Shown: positions 1-16,613 of the stretch, piece by piece
Layout of the letters: each line of letters opens with the position of its first letter
Position numbering within the stretch: the stretch's first letter is position 1
NCBI RefSeq assembly: GCF_036208045.1
Contig: NZ_CP121472.1
Span: forward strand, 4,971,531-5,035,530
From: Thiorhodovibrio winogradskyi
GTDB lineage: Bacteria > Pseudomonadota > Gammaproteobacteria > Chromatiales > Chromatiaceae
DNA length: 64,000 nucleotides
Reading direction: 5' to 3'
Notes under the pieces: generated by a model
Seen by the model: the letters and a program-made list of their open reading frames with translations, nothing else
What the model was told of the DNA's origin: nothing
The model's database searches: none
Program-made: the position numbers and the translations under genes

Positions 1-28
1 TGTTGGCGCTGTTCAGATCCAGCGTTCC

Positions 29-466
29 ATGCTGATCGGCGGCACCATTGGCGTGTTTGACCTGCTGCATGTCGGCCACCTGCGCTTTCTCCAGGCCGCC
101 CGCCAGCGCTGTGATCGGCTCCAGGTCGGGGTCGGCGCTGACGATCTGCTGGCGCGCACCAAGCGCCGACCGGTAATCGATGAGCATCAGCGCTTGGAAC
201 TCCTCGCCGGCTTGCGTTGCGTCGATGCGGTGTGCCGTTTTGACATCGGCCTGGATCAAACCGCCGCCAGCGCCGAGTGGATCGCCGCCTGGGGCATCGA
301 GCGCCTGTTCGTCAGTGACGACTGGCGCGGCTCGGCGCGCTGGCAGCGACTCGAACCCCTGTTGGCGCAGCGCGGCATCGGCTGCCTCTGGTTGCCTTAC
401 ACCGCTGGGATTTCCACCAGCCTGATCCGCCAGCGCATCGCGGAGCCTGAACCAGATGCCCGCTGA
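29..466 (+). CDS. Cytidylyltransferase-like nucleotidyltransferase
   Basis: This 145-residue protein has the signature of the small nucleotidyltransferase superfamily (glycerol-3-phosphate cytidylyltransferase and relatives). The N-terminal GVFDLLHVGH segment carries the HxGH nucleotide-binding motif at about residues 15-18, and ISTSLIR near the C-terminus matches the ISTTxI(K/R) motif that contacts the triphosphate. Family members transfer CMP or AMP to a phosphorylated polyol or a cofactor precursor in the cytoplasm; the substrate cannot be told here. The length is normal for a single-domain enzyme. The frame is open to the left edge, so the start could lie outside the window, but the methionine at 29 sits just before the first beta strand, as usual. 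It overlaps the next gene by 11 bases, which suggests co-transcription. Confidence 0.85.
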   Translation: MLIGGTIGVFDLLHVGHLRFLQAARQRCDRLQVGVGADDLLARTKRRPVIDEHQRLELLAGLRCVDAVCRFDIGLDQTAASAEWIAAWGIERLFVSDDWRGSARWQRLEPLLAQRGIGCLWLPYTAGISTSLIRQRIAEPEPDAR

Positions 467-1391
467 GACCGAACCATCCCTCCTGCCCAACGAACCGCGT
501 GTGCTCGATGTCCCGAGACAGCAGGCGCTCACCGAGCGCTATCTGCTACCGGCGCGGAATCAACTTGACGCCCTGTTTCGCGATCTGCGTGCCCGGTTGG
601 ACCCGCGGCTATCCCAGGCGCAGCCAAGCAAATGGGGCAAGCCCTATCCTCTGGGTCAGTGTCTGGAACTCTCCCTGGCCGTCAAACGGGCTCTGCGTCA
701 GCTCGATCCCCGGCACCTCAGCGGCGCTGCGGCCCAGGGGCACGCCGCCCTCGCCAGCTTCTTGCAGCAGGGCGGCCAGATGCACCAGGTCTGGGGCGAT
801 CTGCGCGGCAACTACTTCCAAAACGCCTTCCTCGCCGGCACCCTCTACATCGATGTCGCCAACGACAGCGTCGATGCCAGCAAACCGCCGGTTGAAATCC
901 TGCCGCTGAGCGAGGCACGTTTGATGCCGTTGCAGGATTTTCAGCACTTCGCCCGCATCGCCAGCCGCTACTGGCAGGCCGAGCTGCACCCCAACCACTT
1001 GCTGCCCGCGCTCGCGCCCTACTACCCCTTTGTTGCCTGCATTCCCGGCTGTGGCATCCGCCTCGAAGCCGATTCCGGCTACATGGTGCTGCTGGCGCAA
1101 CGCCAGTGTTTTCGCTCCAGCCAGCGGATTCTTGAGGCCGTGCCCTTGGATGCAGGGCTATTCCATCGGCTTAAGCCCGCCTTGGCCCATACACCCTTGG
1201 AATTGGCCGGCGACCCCATTGCTGGTCGCACCGCGGCCCTGACCGCTTGCCGGAATTTTGCCAAAGCGGATGTCTTGTCCGATGCCCGCCGCGCCGCCCT
1301 TGGGGCTGCCATCGCCGAGGTTAATCGCTGTTGGGCAAGGCTTGAGGCCGCGCGCGCTGCCAGGGAAGGCGCCAATGAACCCCGTTGTTAA
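456..1391 (+). CDS. Hypothetical protein, unrecognised family
   Basis: I do not recognise this 311-residue protein. It overlaps the preceding nucleotidyltransferase gene by 11 bases and has the same codon character, so it is very likely real and co-expressed. It has no signal peptide or membrane segment and is rich in Leu, Ala and Arg. A middle segment with clustered aromatic residues (about residues 100-185, including ALAPYYPFVACIPGCG) and a Cys-containing stretch near residue 190 look like the folded core. The N-terminal 60 residues and the Ala/Arg-rich C-terminal 40 look helical. It could be an accessory factor for the neighbouring enzyme, but nothing in the sequence shows a catalytic motif I can name. 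Confidence 0.7.
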   Translation: MPAETEPSLLPNEPRVLDVPRQQALTERYLLPARNQLDALFRDLRARLDPRLSQAQPSKWGKPYPLGQCLELSLAVKRALRQLDPRHLSGAAAQGHAALASFLQQGGQMHQVWGDLRGNYFQNAFLAGTLYIDVANDSVDASKPPVEILPLSEARLMPLQDFQHFARIASRYWQAELHPNHLLPALAPYYPFVACIPGCGIRLEADSGYMVLLAQRQCFRSSQRILEAVPLDAGLFHRLKPALAHTPLELAGDPIAGRTAALTACRNFAKADVLSDARRAALGAAIAEVNRCWARLEAARAAREGANEPRC

Positions 1392-1439
1392 CGGGCATTG
1401 CGGCGCTGTGTCGGAGAAACCTTGCTTGTGATCGGCGGT

Positions 1440-1463
1440 GCGCGGAAATTCCGCGCGCGTTTT
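1440..1463 (+). terminator. Possible rho-independent terminator
   Basis: Two 8-base arms, GCGCGGAA and TTCCGCGC, separated by one base can form a GC-rich hairpin (6-bp stem, 5-base loop). After GCG it is followed by four T residues. It lies about 50 bases after the stop of the hypothetical gene. The T tract is short, so this is only a candidate. Confidence 0.35.
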
Positions 1464-1573
1464 GGAATGGCTCAGCGCCATCGCGACTCCGGGCGCCCCA
1501 AAAAGCCAAGTCCTGTTCCGCCCGGATTTCTGCCAGTTTGGACGGATAGCCACAACAATTTTGACTTGCGCCA

Positions 1574-1789
1574 ATGAATGCCCTGAACCTCAACGATTGG
1601 ACCTCCGCCGACTTGGCGCGCAGCGGTTTTGATGCTCGGCAGCCTGTCTGACTGAGGGAGGGGGTGACCGCGGCGATCAGCGCTTACCAAGTGGCCAATG
1701 CTTTGGATCAGGCGAATTATCCCACCCAAAGAGCACGGAAACCTGGGTTAATACTGCATAAAGCAGTAAATAATCGGGAAAAATCTTAA
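1574..1789 (+). pseudogene. Possible small broken gene
   Basis: An ATG at 1574 opens a 25-codon frame ending in TGA at 1649. The same frame continues for 45 more codons to TAA at 1787, including TAAISAYQVANALDQANY, which has the composition of real protein. This could be a short gene broken by one stop, or a second frame starting at the GTG at 1664. I recognise no family. The remaining intergenic DNA (1790-2001) is AT-richer than its surroundings and probably holds the promoter of the adhesin gene. TATATA at 1907-1912 is a possible -10 element without a convincing -35. Confidence 0.2.
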
Positions 1790-2001
1790 TAAAAGCAACA
1801 GATGCGTGTTCAAAAAGGGTTTTAAGCTTCAACCGCGACCGCGCACCTTAAATGGCGACTGGAATCAGTTGTGACTTTGTTAGTGGCAAACTTGGCTATT
1901 TAGGACTATATAGCGGAGACACTCGCGCGCTCTTTCGCTGTCCGAAGCGGCCCGCAAAGGCGTGATCGAATTATCCTCATCTTTGTTCCGGAGATCTTGG
2001 T

Positions 2002-10137
<8,136 letters not shown>

Positions 10138-10173
10138 GGTGGACCCCATGTCAAGGACAGTTTTCCCCCGAAT

Positions 10174-11187
10174 TTAAGTTAGCGCGCCCAGTTCAGTCGC
10201 AGCGGATTGGCGCTGCCCCAGTTCTTCGCCAGCGGAGTCGTCGGCGGAGCGTAGCGGAGCCGACGACTCCGCTGGCGGGCGATCGCCAAAGTGATCAGCA
10301 ACCACGACACCACCTCCTTTGCCGCTCACATGCACATCGTCCGGCGTTCGGTAGCCAAGCCCCTGGTGAGGGCGTTCACCGTTGTAGAAGGGGAAATACG
10401 CCGAGAGGCCCATGAACAGCTCTGTGAGCGTCTCATAGCCCTTGGGGTAAATGTCCTCCCATTTGACGCTGCGCCACAGACGCTCGACGAAGACGTTGTC
10501 CAGGGCTCTGCCGCGCCCATCCATGCTGATGGCCACCTCGGCGTCACGCAACACCTGGGTGAAGGCGAGGCTGGTAAACTGCGCGCCCTGGTCGGTGTTG
10601 AAGATCTCCGGGCGCCCATAGTGGCGCAGCGCATCCTCCAAGCAATCGATGCAAAAGCCCGTGTCCATTGTGTTCGACAATCTCCAAGAAAGGACTCGTC
10701 GTGAGTACCAGTCGATGATGGCCACCAGGTAGGCAAATCCATGCGCGAGTCGCACATAGGTGATGTCACTGCTCCAGACGTGGTTGGGCCGTACAATGGC
10801 CAGCCCACGCAACAAGTAGGGGTAGATTTTGTGCTCAGGATGCGGCTTGCTTGTATGAGGCCCAGGCAACATGCCGGCTAAACCTAAAACGCCCATGAGA
10901 CGCTGAACGCGTTTGCGACTGACCGCATAGCCTTGTGCGCGCAGCATCACAACCATGCGTCGACTCCCATAAAATGGTCTCTTGGTGTATTCCGCATCAA
11001 TCAGCCGCAACAACTTTTGATCCAGTTCGCTCGGCTCGGCAATACGATCATGGCGGTGTGCATACACTCCAGAGCGATGTACGCCAAGCAGCGCACATTG
11101 GCGACTGACCGCTAACCCGCCATCATCAAGGCCGCCCATGTCGATCCACCCGCGACGCACGCTCACAGGCTCACCCCGGACTTTTTT
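10174..11187 (-). CDS. IS3-family transposase OrfB (DDE domain)
   Basis: This is the catalytic half of the transposase. The rve-type DDE integrase core shows Asp in SSDITYV, Asp in FNTDQGAQF and Glu in DNVFVERLWRSVKWE, with the K/R-rich segment after the Glu, as in IS3, IS911 and IS150. An HTH_21-like region (about PFYGSRRMVVMLRAQGY) precedes it. The frame is entered by a -1 shift from OrfA at the A-run near 11182-11189; an internal ATG at 11139 could also start a shorter product. After the usual family end (GERPHQGLGYRTP), about 55 extra residues run to the stop. These are coded partly by a large perfect inverted repeat, so the tail is probably not functional protein. Confidence 0.92.
   Translation of the reverse strand, partial: KKVRGEPVSVRRGWIDMGGLDDGGLAVSRQCALLGVHRSGVYAHRHDRIAEPSELDQKLLRLIDAEYTKRPFYGSRRMVVMLRAQGYAVSRKRVQRLMGVLGLAGMLPGPHTSKPHPEHKIYPYLLRGLAIVRPNHVWSSDITYVRLAHGFAYLVAIIDWYSRRVLSWRLSNTMDTGFCIDCLEDALRHYGRPEIFNTDQGAQFTSLAFTQVLRDAEVAISMDGRGRALDNVFVERLWRSVKWEDIYPKGYETLTELFMGLSAYFPFYNGERPHQGLGYRTPDDVHVSGKGGGVVVADHFGDRPPAESSAPLRSADDSAGEELGQRQSAATELGALT
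10228..10276. repeat. Perfect 18-bp inverted repeat inside the IS
   Basis: GCCAGCGGAGTCGTCGGC at 10228-10245 and its exact reverse complement at 10259-10276 flank a 13-base loop. The hairpin lies in the unusual C-terminal extension of orfB, near the left IS end. It could terminate transcription or block readthrough from the host gene. Confidence 0.9.
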
Positions 11188-11456
11188 TTCAGCCAGTCCA
11201 GCTCCATTTTCAACCGCCCGATCTCGCTGTAGAGTCGCTCTTCGTCGCCACTGTCGTCCACTTTCTTGCGCCCGCGCCGGCCTTCGAACAGCTTGCCGGC
11301 GTCCGCCACGATGGCTTTCTTCCACTGGCCTACTTGGACCGGATGAACCCCGTGATCCTGCGCAATCTCGTTAGTCGTCTTCACTCCGCGTACCGCTTCC
11401 AAGCCTACTTTGGCCTTGAAAGCGGCACTGAAGGTCTTGCGTTGTCTCTCACTCAT
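11163..11456 (-). CDS. IS3-family transposase OrfA (HTH)
   Basis: This 97-residue protein begins MSERQRKTFSAAFKAKVGLE, the typical HTH_Tnp_1 start. Its helix-turn-helix (about residues 20-50) binds the IS ends, and a leucine-rich C-terminal helix (EIGRLKMELDWLKKK) mediates dimerisation. The ATG at 11456 is preferred over the upstream one at 11498 because GGAGAGA lies about 4 bases before it and the family starts here. The last codons overlap OrfB at the slippery run, so the fused OrfAB transposase arises by programmed -1 frameshifting. Confidence 0.92.
   Translation of the reverse strand: MSERQRKTFSAAFKAKVGLEAVRGVKTTNEIAQDHGVHPVQVGQWKKAIVADAGKLFEGRRGRKKVDDSGDEERLYSEIGRLKMELDWLKKKSGVSL
11181..11189 (-). 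promoter_or_regulatory. Programmed -1 frameshift site (A AAA AAG)
   Basis: Eight consecutive A residues on the minus strand followed by G place the heptamer A AAA AAG in the OrfA frame. Slipping back one base leads directly into the OrfB frame (LAEKKVRGE). This is the classic slippery site of IS3-family elements. Confidence 0.85.
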
Positions 11457-11542
11457 CTGCTCTCTCCAAGTCTTTACAAGTCTCTTCAGATGAGGCAAAA
11501 CTAACTTAATTTAGTGTCCTAAAATTGGGGTCCACTATACAG

Positions 11543-12022
11543 ATCGCCGAGGCCTTCCTGCAGTCCTCTGAGTTCGTCGATCAGCAGGGTGCGCTGACCA
11601 GTACCTCGCTGGTTGAAACGCTGTTTGGCGCGATGCTGCAACGTGCTTCGAGCGAGACAGAACTCAGTACCTGGAGTCAAGCCCTGGAAAGCGGCACCTC
11701 AGCGGGCGCGTTGCTGCTGGACCTGGCGCAACAGCCCGAGTACTTAGCGCTGCAGGAAGACAGCCTGCTGCTCAACAGTCTGTATCTCTCCACCTTGGAT
11801 CGCGCGCCGGATGATGCCGGCCTGGCCTGGTGGCAGAGCCAACTCACCCAGAGCGATGATAACCTTGGTGCCATCGCTGGGTTCATCACCAGCCGCGAGT
11901 ATCAGCAGCGATTCGTGCCGGCGGCGTCTGACAGTCCAGCCAGTGGGTTTGATGATGGCGCTGCGCTGGGCCTGCTTGGCCAGTCGGAGCCTGCCGATCT
12001 AGGAGGGGTGCTGCTGGGATAG
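11543..12022 (+). pseudogene. 3' fragment of the DUF4347 adhesin (DUF4214 tail)
   Basis: The 159 codons from ATC at 11543 to TAG at 12020 continue the adhesin exactly where it stops (GVPMEQ joins IAEAFLQSSEF). They hold the rest of the DUF4214 module, with repeated helical segments such as LYLSTLDRAPDDAGLAWW and a GFITSREYQQRF end. The tail finishes with a Gly-rich low-complexity segment. Cut off by the IS it has no start of its own except a chance TTG at 11525 inside the IS end. DUF4214 is common at the C-terminal part of very large exported proteins, so its loss may affect export or anchoring. Confidence 0.9.
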
Positions 12023-12186
12023 GCCGCCGGGCTTGGGCGCGCTGCCGGGCGCTTGGCCCGGAGCTTCTCGATGGCTTGTTGAGCGATCCAGGCCGGCAAC
12101 TTGCTCATCGGCATTGAATGCAGCAAGGACTCGCGAAATCTCATTGGCCTTGCGGTGGAGTAGGCTTGCCTCTGGTCTAGCGTCCT

Positions 12187-13288
12187 TCAGGTCGTGCCCA
12201 AGGTGGAGATGCGATGGCGAGGCGGTGATGAGCTACGCCACATCACCGGCGGATGTTCGGGATCCAGCGCGGCACCGATCAGTTCAGCGCCATGCGGCTG
12301 ACGGGCGACAAAATCGATGCGGTTGCGATCCATCGCCAGGTTGCTGTCGAGCATTTCGCGTGGTGGTTGCCCGGTGGTGGCGAGCGCATCGAAAAAGTAC
12401 AGCGCCAGGGTGGGATTGTAGAGACCGGGTCCTGGCTCGTAGCCAAAGCGATAGCCGTTGTACCAGGTGCGCATGGTCGCGAGCATGCGCGCTGACCAGT
12501 CTTGATCCCGCTCTTGTTCGGCGGCGAGCGCATCCAGCACAGCGGCGATTTCCGCCTCGGTGAAGCCGCATAGATCAACAAAACGCGCATCCAGGCTGAC
12601 ATCATTGGAGACGTTGTAGCCACTGGATATGTCCGCCAGCACCACCGGAGACTCCAGTGATGAACACCCGATCAATGCCGGAACCCGATGCGAGGGACTT
12701 GACCGCCTTAAATACCGTTTTGAGCAGCCCTTCGCCAGAGACCAGCGCATCATAATCAGCGCGTCGCTGCTGCATCAGCTCATTGGCAAAGTTGTCGTAT
12801 TCGTCGATCAAAAGATAGAGATCGTGGCCCTGGGCGCGGGCGGCGCTCACGGCGGCACGAAAAGCCACCAGGCCATCGCTCGGATGAGACTGTAAGTCGG
12901 CGCGAAGCCGGTCGCCACAGCGAACCCCAAAATCCGCCACTTGAGCATTAATGTGGTTGTGCAAGGCTTGGCGAATCTCAGCCAGGCTGCCGCTGGCATC
13001 GACCATGGAGAAATCCCAGCGCAGTACGAAGTAACTGTTGCGCCGCGCGGTGGGCTCGCGGCCAATGGCGAGCGATCCAAACAGGGCATCAAATTCCCCG
13101 GCGCGCGCCAGATCATAGTAATTCTCCAGTGTCGTCAGCCAGGCGGTTTTGCCGAAGCGACGCGGGCGCAGAAAGAGTAACTGATCGCCGGCGGTTTCCA
13201 ACGCGCGGATGTGCGCGGTGCGATCCGCGTAGTAGTAGCCGTCGGTGATAATCTTGTGAAAGTCAGCGGTACCGTAAGGAAATTTCAT
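12187..13288 (-). pseudogene. AAA-ATPase/PD-(D/E)XK family protein, frameshifted and truncated
   Basis: The gene runs right to left. The first 213 or so residues show the start of the predicted AAA-ATPase family that carries a C-terminal PD-(D/E)XK nuclease domain: FPYGTADFHKIITDGYYYAD, a Walker A-like LRPRRFGKT, and a Walker B-like LYLLIDEYDNF. At about 12645-12651 the frame breaks right after FITGVS. The expected PVVLADISSGYNV continues in another frame to about 12187, which fits a loss of two bases. The second half keeps TWYNGYRFG and YNPTLALYFF, both usual in the family, but stops before the C-terminal nuclease domain. Family members are usually over 500 residues; about 370 remain here. 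The family is multicopy and of uncertain function. Confidence 0.85.
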
Positions 13289-13455
13289 CGCGAATGACCG
13301 AAAAGTGGGACCAGCAACAGTATCATGGCGGGGGCGGAGTCATCACCTTTGCAGGGCAATGCCACATGCACATGGCGCGTCGCCACCCCGCAAGATGACG
13401 CTGGTTGGTGTGCGGGTGTTAGCGCTTTGTAGGCTTTGTGGAGCGGGCTGGCGAT

Positions 13456-15462
13456 TCAATCAGGGTCGCGCGGCGGCAGGCAGATTGCAAAGGTGGTGCC
13501 GCCACGCGGGCTATCCTCGCCCAATCGCAGGCGGATATCGCCGCCATGCGCCTGGGCGATGCCGCGACAGATAAAGAGACCCAGACCGGAGCCGCGAATG
13601 CCACTGACCCGAGGTCCGCGCTGAAACTTCCCAAACAGCCGCTCGGCGTCCTGGGTGGTGGTTGTGGCGCCGGTGTCCGAGACCAACAACGCCAGCCGCG
13701 CCTCGGCCCCGGCTGTCGTGCCGCCCTCGGTCCGTGCCTCCAGCCATACCCCACCCGGCGGAGCGTATTTGAACGCGTTGTCAATCAGATTGTTCAGTGC
13801 CATCCGGATCAAAAAGGGGTCGAGACACCAGGACGCCGGAGCCCGCGACAAATCCACCACCAGATTATGACGAGGCGATGCGATAACCTGACCCGCGACT
13901 TGGTCGATCAATGGAGCAATCGGCGTGTTTGTTAGTTTCGCCTCGAACGCATCACGCTCCAATGAGTGATTGTTGAGATAGTTGGTGATGAGCTCCGCCA
14001 GACTCGAGACCGCGCGGCGGATTTGTTCGACGCGCCGGCGCATATCCTGGCCATCGGCTGGCGGTACCGCCACCAGATTGGTCGCCGCGGCGTCCACAAT
14101 CGCCAGCGGATTTCGGAACTCATGGCTCAGCATGTCGACGAGATGCCCCTGTTCCAGGCGCAGCCGTCGCTCGAACGCCAGCGCGTCTTGCAGGCGCTCC
14201 TGAGCACGCATCAACTCAGTGGTGCGTTCCCGCACCTCGCCCTCCAGATAATGCTTCGCGGCGCGTGCCTGCGCAAGCGCCTGATCGCGCGCCACGGCCA
14301 TGGCGCGGAAACCCTGACGCAGACGCCACGCTTGCGCCACGCCGGAGAGGGCGAGAAACACCGGCATAATGATGATCCAGGCACTGATCAGCGGGGAGGC
14401 ACGTTCCAGCAGGCCCAGCAACATCAACACCAGCGGCATGATTGCCACCAAATAGAGCACAAAGGCCGCCAGCATGGCCCAGGCATAGACGCTCCCGTGC
14501 TGGCGAACCTGCCCCAGCGCCAGCCAGAGCGCGCACAGAGCCGTCAATACATGGAGCACATACAGCAGCATGGCGGTCTCGCCAAAGCGATCCAGCGCCA
14601 GGCTCAAGGGTGCCGCGGCAAAAACCCCAATCAGCACCAGCAGCCCGCTATCAAACCACCGATGCGGCGTGCCTCGGGTGAGCAGTTCACGCATCATCCA
14701 AGTGGCGCTGGCCATCGCCCAGAACGACACCAGGCCGACCGCGGCGCTCGCCACCAGCGGCTGCGACGGCCAAAGCCACTCGGCGTGAAATCCCCTGACC
14801 ACCACCATGGTGGCCAAATTGATCATACCCGCCAGCGCGATGGCGGCCATCTCGCGCTGTTTGAACACCAGGGCCAGCAGCGCTATGGCCACCGCCAGTA
14901 TCCCGGTTGCGCCCAGGTGCAGCCCCCAGATCAAGGCGCCGCGCGTCGCGGACGCCACGAAAGCGCATGGCTCCCAAAGGGTGAGCATGCCCACCAACGA
15001 GCTGGTGCTTTGCAAACGCAGCAGCAGCGGCCCCGGCGCATCGGGGTCGAGCGGAAAGATGAAGTGCCGATGCGCGATGGGGCGCTCGGCGAAGAGCCGC
15101 CAGTCGCCGACTTGCCGCACTGTCCAACCCGTGCCGTCGTGCTGATAGAGATCGACTTGGTCGAGAAAACTCGGCGCCACCTCCAGCCACCACCAGCGCT
15201 GATGGGGAGCGAGCGGCGGCGGCTCGAAGCGTAGCCAGGCGACGGCGCGCGAATAGCCGAGCGTCAGGACGCCAGGTTGCGGTATGAAAGACTCGGCCCC
15301 GAGCGCGGCGATCTGCTCAACGCCGAGCGCTCCCGAATCATCCAGGTAAACCTCATAGTCGAGATCATTGCCCAGGCGCCACTGACGCCCTCCCTCCTCG
15401 GCCTGGCTTACAGTGCTCCAGCCCAGCGCCAAGCTCAACATCAAACACAGCGCCGGGAGCAT
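13456..15462 (-). CDS. Membrane sensor histidine kinase, 7TMR-DISM type
   Basis: This 668-residue kinase starts with a signal peptide (residues 1-21, ending VSQA). A periplasmic DISMED2-like beta domain follows (about 30-165), then about seven transmembrane helices (about 172-380), a short coiled coil (385-435) and a kinase core. HisKA has the phosphorylated His447 in MLSHEFRNPL. The ATPase domain has the N box LNNLIDNAFKYA (556-567), SDTG (595-598) and GSGLGLFI (624-631). DISMED2 domains are thought to sense small ligands, often carbohydrates. The open frame extends far upstream, but ATG 15462 is the only methionine placed at a signal peptide. It is divergent from the response regulator at 15721, surely its partner. 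The pair probably controls the secretion cluster (inference). Confidence 0.9.
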   Translation of the reverse strand: MLPALCLMLSLALGWSTVSQAEEGGRQWRLGNDLDYEVYLDDSGALGVEQIAALGAESFIPQPGVLTLGYSRAVAWLRFEPPPLAPHQRWWWLEVAPSFLDQVDLYQHDGTGWTVRQVGDWRLFAERPIAHRHFIFPLDPDAPGPLLLRLQSTSSLVGMLTLWEPCAFVASATRGALIWGLHLGATGILAVAIALLALVFKQREMAAIALAGMINLATMVVVRGFHAEWLWPSQPLVASAAVGLVSFWAMASATWMMRELLTRGTPHRWFDSGLLVLIGVFAAAPLSLALDRFGETAMLLYVLHVLTALCALWLALGQVRQHGSVYAWAMLAAFVLYLVAIMPLVLMLLGLLERASPLISAWIIIMPVFLALSGVAQAWRLRQGFRAMAVARDQALAQARAAKHYLEGEVRERTTELMRAQERLQDALAFERRLRLEQGHLVDMLSHEFRNPLAIVDAAATNLVAVPPADGQDMRRRVEQIRRAVSSLAELITNYLNNHSLERDAFEAKLTNTPIAPLIDQVAGQVIASPRHNLVVDLSRAPASWCLDPFLIRMALNNLIDNAFKYAPPGGVWLEARTEGGTTAGAEARLALLVSDTGATTTTQDAERLFGKFQRGPRVSGIRGSGLGLFICRGIAQAHGGDIRLRLGEDSPRGGTTFAICLPPRDPD

Positions 15463-15642
15463 CTTCGGGGGGGGCGTCCAAACACGATGACTGCGCGGAT
15501 CAAGGTGGTATGTCCTGTCGTTCCTTTGTTCAAACCATGAAATGTTCAAGCCGTATAAAGGCGCGGGATGACTGACCGACCCCCTCCTGATCCGTGCTAC
15601 CGCGAACCCCGCCACAGCATGCCAAGGTGCTATGATTAAGCC

Positions 15643-15720
15643 ATGAAACGCAAGAAACTTCCCATCGGCATATCCACCTTCCGCGAGATTCGCGAGTAGG
15701 GCCATTACTATCTGGACAAG
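15643..15720 (+). pseudogene. N-terminal relic of an AAA-ATPase family protein
   Basis: Reading from ATG 15643 gives KLPIGISTFREIRE, then TAG at 15697, then GHYYLDK. This is the well-known start of the same AAA-ATPase/PD-(D/E)XK family as the pseudogene at 12187-13288 (normally ...REIRExGxYYVDKT). The homology ends exactly where the response-regulator ATG lies, in the same frame. A gene of this family was therefore cut down to its first 26 codons, and its remains now serve as the leader of the regulator gene. The sequence (KRKKLPIG) differs from the other relic, so it comes from a different copy. Confidence 0.75.
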
Positions 15721-16467
15721 ATGCTTCACTCTCTCTCCGATCCAACCCCAACTGATCCAGCTCGGGCCAGCCTCGCCATCGTCGAGGACGAAGCACCGCT
15801 GCGCGATAACCTTGAACTCTTCCTGCGAAGTCGTGGCTACGCAGTCTGCGGAGTTGGCTCGGCCGAGGCGCTCTACAAGCAGCTGGCCACCAGCCCGACC
15901 CAGATCATCATCGTTGATATCGGCCTGCCCGGCGAGGACGGTTTCAGCCTGATAGAGCATCTGGCCGCCGCCAATCGCTATGGCTTGATTGCCCTGACCG
16001 CGCGTGGCGCGACCGCTGATCGCATCCAGGGACTGCAACGCGGCGCCGATCTCTACTTCGTCAAGCCGGTCGATCTGCATGAGTTGGAGGCCGGTATCGA
16101 ATCGCTGTGGCGGCGCCTGGGCCACGCCAGCCGACGCCGTCGCGAGGATCAGCCCAATCCCTGGATACTCGAGCCGCTTGACCGCCGTCTGCGCGCGCCT
16201 GCTGGCCAGGTGCTTGCGCTGACCGCGCGCGAGAGCGAGTTGCTTGACTATCTCATGTCGCGTCCCGCCGAGATTATTAGCAAGGACGACCTGCTGTGCT
16301 ATCTCAGCGGTTCGGCGGCCACGGATGACTTTCACCGCATTGAAGCTCTGCTCTATCGCCTTCGCAAAAAGGCCATGGAAGTATTCGCTCAGCCGCTGCC
16401 GGTTCGAGCCGTGTTTGGCCGAGGAATCAGCTTTGTTGCCGCCGCGCGCATCGAGCGGCCATTGTGA
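15721..16467 (+). CDS. OmpR/PhoB-type response regulator
   Basis: This 248-residue regulator has a receiver domain (about 17-125) with the acidic pair in VEDE (21-24), phospho-acceptor Asp66 in IIIVDIGLPG, Thr93 in ALTARG and Lys115 in YFVKPVD. A winged-helix DNA-binding domain of the Trans_reg_C type (about 150-245) follows, with LTARESELLDYL and the wing segment VRAVFGRGISF. It activates or represses transcription when phosphorylated by the divergent kinase. ATG 15721 has GGACAAG just before it. Codons upstream in the same frame belong to the AAA-ATPase relic and end in a stop. Its last codons fall in a 183-bp segment repeated just upstream of tolC. Confidence 0.92.
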   Translation: MLHSLSDPTPTDPARASLAIVEDEAPLRDNLELFLRSRGYAVCGVGSAEALYKQLATSPTQIIIVDIGLPGEDGFSLIEHLAAANRYGLIALTARGATADRIQGLQRGADLYFVKPVDLHELEAGIESLWRRLGHASRRRREDQPNPWILEPLDRRLRAPAGQVLALTARESELLDYLMSRPAEIISKDDLLCYLSGSAATDDFHRIEALLYRLRKKAMEVFAQPLPVRAVFGRGISFVAAARIERPL

Positions 16468-16611
16468 GAATTTGTGAGTGGCGCGTCTGGCCATTCGCGC
16501 CGATATTTATCAATCAGGTAAAAAAGTTTCGCGACGATTTCGCCAATTCGAGCAGGGCATGACTGACCAAAAATTGGCACTTGGCCGCTTGTTTTTCCAT
16601 TTCGGCTAGTA
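16429..16611. repeat. Long direct repeat, left copy
   Basis: This 183-bp segment starts in the last codons of the response regulator and ends at GGCTAGTA. It is nearly identical to 18287-18479; the right copy has one extra 10-bp unit and a few substitutions. The last two bases (TA) meet the end of an IS630-type transposase fragment, a family that inserts at TA. The copy contains CCAATT and AATTGG half sites about 25 bases apart, but no gene of its own. Confidence 0.93.
16461..16480 (+). promoter_or_regulatory. TTGTGAG decamer repeats, two units
   Basis: ATTGTGAGAA and TTTGTGAGTG follow each other with exact 10-base spacing; the first overlaps the regulator stop codon. Winged-helix regulators of the OmpR class bind direct repeats at this spacing, so a binding site is possible. 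This is inference from spacing only. Confidence 0.35.
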
Positions 16612-16613
16612 CC

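Noticed and set aside
12023-12186. Terminator after the adhesin (GC-rich CCGGGC/GCCCGG segments)
   Set aside because: Short complementary arms exist but no T tract follows, so a terminator cannot be supported.
11999-12232. Minus-strand open stretch containing ASLLHRKANEISRVLAAFNA
   Set aside because: It looks somewhat protein-like and may be a relic, but it has no start, overlaps the adhesin tail and matches no family I can name.
15463-16494. Upstream extension of the histidine kinase frame by 344 codons
   Set aside because: The extension runs opposite the response-regulator gene and through the relic; the signal peptide at 15462 marks the real start.
16514-16600. 28-codon minus-strand frame present in both long direct repeats
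   Set aside because: Its conservation is explained by the DNA repeat itself; there is no ribosome-binding site and no family match.
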